Origin: Kocuria sp.
Lineage (GTDB): Bacteria; Actinomycetota; Actinomycetes; Actinomycetales; Micrococcaceae
Assembly: GCA_030453435.1 (NCBI GenBank)
Contig: JAKDKI010000128.1
Span: forward strand, 1-6,739
Length of the DNA: 6,739 nucleotides
Reading direction: 5' to 3'
Positions within the stretch are counted from its first letter, which is position 1. Every line of letters begins with the position of its first letter. Below the pieces are notes generated by a model. It did not search any database, was not told the origin of the DNA, and worked only from the letters and a program-made list of their open reading frames with translations. This document shows positions 5,767-6,739 of this stretch, in pieces. The position numbers and the translations under genes were made by a program.

Positions 5767-6739
5767 GTGAGCACACCCCAGCATCCCCATGACAACGATG
5801 CCGGGACGAATCTGATGGCCGTGGATCTCGCGGCTCGCATCACCGCCGCGGTGGTAGCCAACGGCGGAACCGTTGCGGAAGCCACCCGCTGCGGACGCGA
5901 AATATTGCACCATGCCCACGCCCCCACCCCGACCTGGATGCAAGCTACGGCGCAGTTGCAGTCAATTGGACCGACCCCGCCGGTGAACCCAGAGTGCGCA
6001 TGGAACGTGTGGACTCCTACGGGTTCGACTTCGGGGTGCTAACCCGCGCAACCAATATCGCAGCGGACTACACCCAGAGCACCATTGACCTGCCCACAGC
6101 GCGGGAACAGATGGACAACATCGCCACGACTGGTAAGTCATGGTCCAAAAAGGCCACCATCATCGCCACTGCCGCAGCCGGTGCCGCCGCACTCCTGGTG
6201 TACGGCGGTGACTGGATCGTCTCTATCGCAGGCGTCATTGCCTACCTCACGCTGGTGTTCATGATGCAGAAGTTGGGCTCGCTGCGGTGGCCCTCCTTTT
6301 TCATCCAGATCGCTGCGGGAATCCTCGCGTCGACGGCCGCGGCAGCCATGCGCATCCTGGATCCCAACGTCGATCCCACGTCCGTGGTGATCTCAATCAT
6401 CATCATCATGATGGCCGGCATGACCTCAACGGGGGCCGTCCAGGACACCATCACCGGCAACTACATGCACGGCCTGGGCAGAATTTACGGGGGTCTGGTC
6501 AACACCGCCGGTCTGGTCGTAGGGGTCCGACTGGGTGCCGCGCTCTTCAATGCCCTGGGCGTTCCACTACCGGTATCCAACGAGGTGAGCCTGGCAAGCA
6601 TCCCACTGTGGCTCATGGTCATTGCCGCGGCCCTCGTGGCCGTCGGCAACGGCATCATTCTGCAGTCCCCGGCGCGCGTAGTTTTCTCGGCAGCAACGCT
6701 GGCCATGATCGTCTACCTGGTCTACGCGGCCCTTTCCAC
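5767..6739 (+). pseudogene. thrE: Threonine/serine exporter (ThrE family), frameshifted and cut by the window end
   Basis: ThrE-family proteins export threonine and serine across the cytoplasmic membrane. The gene starts at GTG 5767 behind AGGACG (5755-5760). The first frame reads MSTPQHPHDND then AVDLAARITAAVVANGGTVAEAT, matching the start of the family's N-terminal domain, but after about residue 55 it loses similarity and stops at 6042. The rest continues in the -1 frame (for example DLDASYGAVAVNW from 5931, then RVDSYGFDFGVLTRATNIA) with no stop to 6739. That frame shows the family's hydrophobic core: GGDWIVSIAGVIAY, PSFFIQIAAGILAST, MMAGMTSTGAVQDTITG and TAGLVVGVRLGAAL, which parallel Corynebacterium glutamicum ThrE as I recall it. 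The shift lies between about 5910 and 5940, around the tract CGCCCCCACCCCG, so a missing C or a sequencing error is the simplest cause. About 324 codons are present; the family is usually near 490, so the C-terminal part lies beyond the window. Confidence 0.8.

Noticed and set aside
5920..5931. Programmed -1 ribosomal frameshifting in the exporter gene
   Set aside because: The tract is not a proper X XXY YYZ heptamer (GCC CCC instead of matched codons), I saw no clear stimulatory stem just downstream, and ThrE exporters are not known for recoding; a missing base is simpler.
5767..6042. A stand-alone 91-residue protein
   Set aside because: Its first half matches the start of ThrE proteins while the second half resembles nothing, and the missing continuation is found directly in the -1 frame.

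Overview
The window looks like chromosome of a high-GC Gram-positive bacterium (Actinomycetota). Third codon positions in the permease, helicase and exporter genes are mostly G or C, two of the genes with visible ribosome binding sites start with GTG, and a ThrE-type threonine/serine exporter is typical of this group. I cannot name the genus from sequence alone.

Layout. (1) 47-1489 (+): a complete ProY-like amino acid permease, closed by a 14-bp perfect hairpin terminator at 1512-1556. (2) 1632-2870 (+): a 412-residue DEDDh 3'-5' exonuclease with a TerB-like helical middle and a C-terminal BRCT domain, richer in A/T than its flanks. (3) 2872-2941: a 70-nt layered imperfect hairpin. (4) 2955-2971: a palindromic operator candidate in front of 2983-3228 (+), a FitA/VapB-type ribbon-helix-helix antitoxin with no toxin gene after it. 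(5) 5614-3242 (-): a 790-residue PIF1/RecD-like helicase that continues into a degenerate exonuclease-like domain and a BRCT domain. (6) 5767 to the window end (+): a threonine/serine exporter (ThrE family), interrupted by an apparent -1 frameshift near a cytosine-rich tract at 5921-5930 and cut off by the window edge.

How the genes relate. The permease and the exporter are amino acid transporters on either side and look like ordinary background. The interesting pair is the exonuclease and the helicase, which converge on each other with the antitoxin between them. The helicase's second half aligns by eye with the exonuclease's N-terminal domain, but all five expected catalytic positions are replaced. 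Both proteins then end in a BRCT domain. This suggests two nucleic-acid enzymes built from one shared exonuclease-plus-BRCT plan, one with a live nuclease and one with a helicase motor and a dead nuclease fold. A joint role in DNA repair or genome defence is inference only.

No rRNA, tRNA, CRISPR array, transposase or replication origin was seen. All gaps between genes are shorter than 160 bases.
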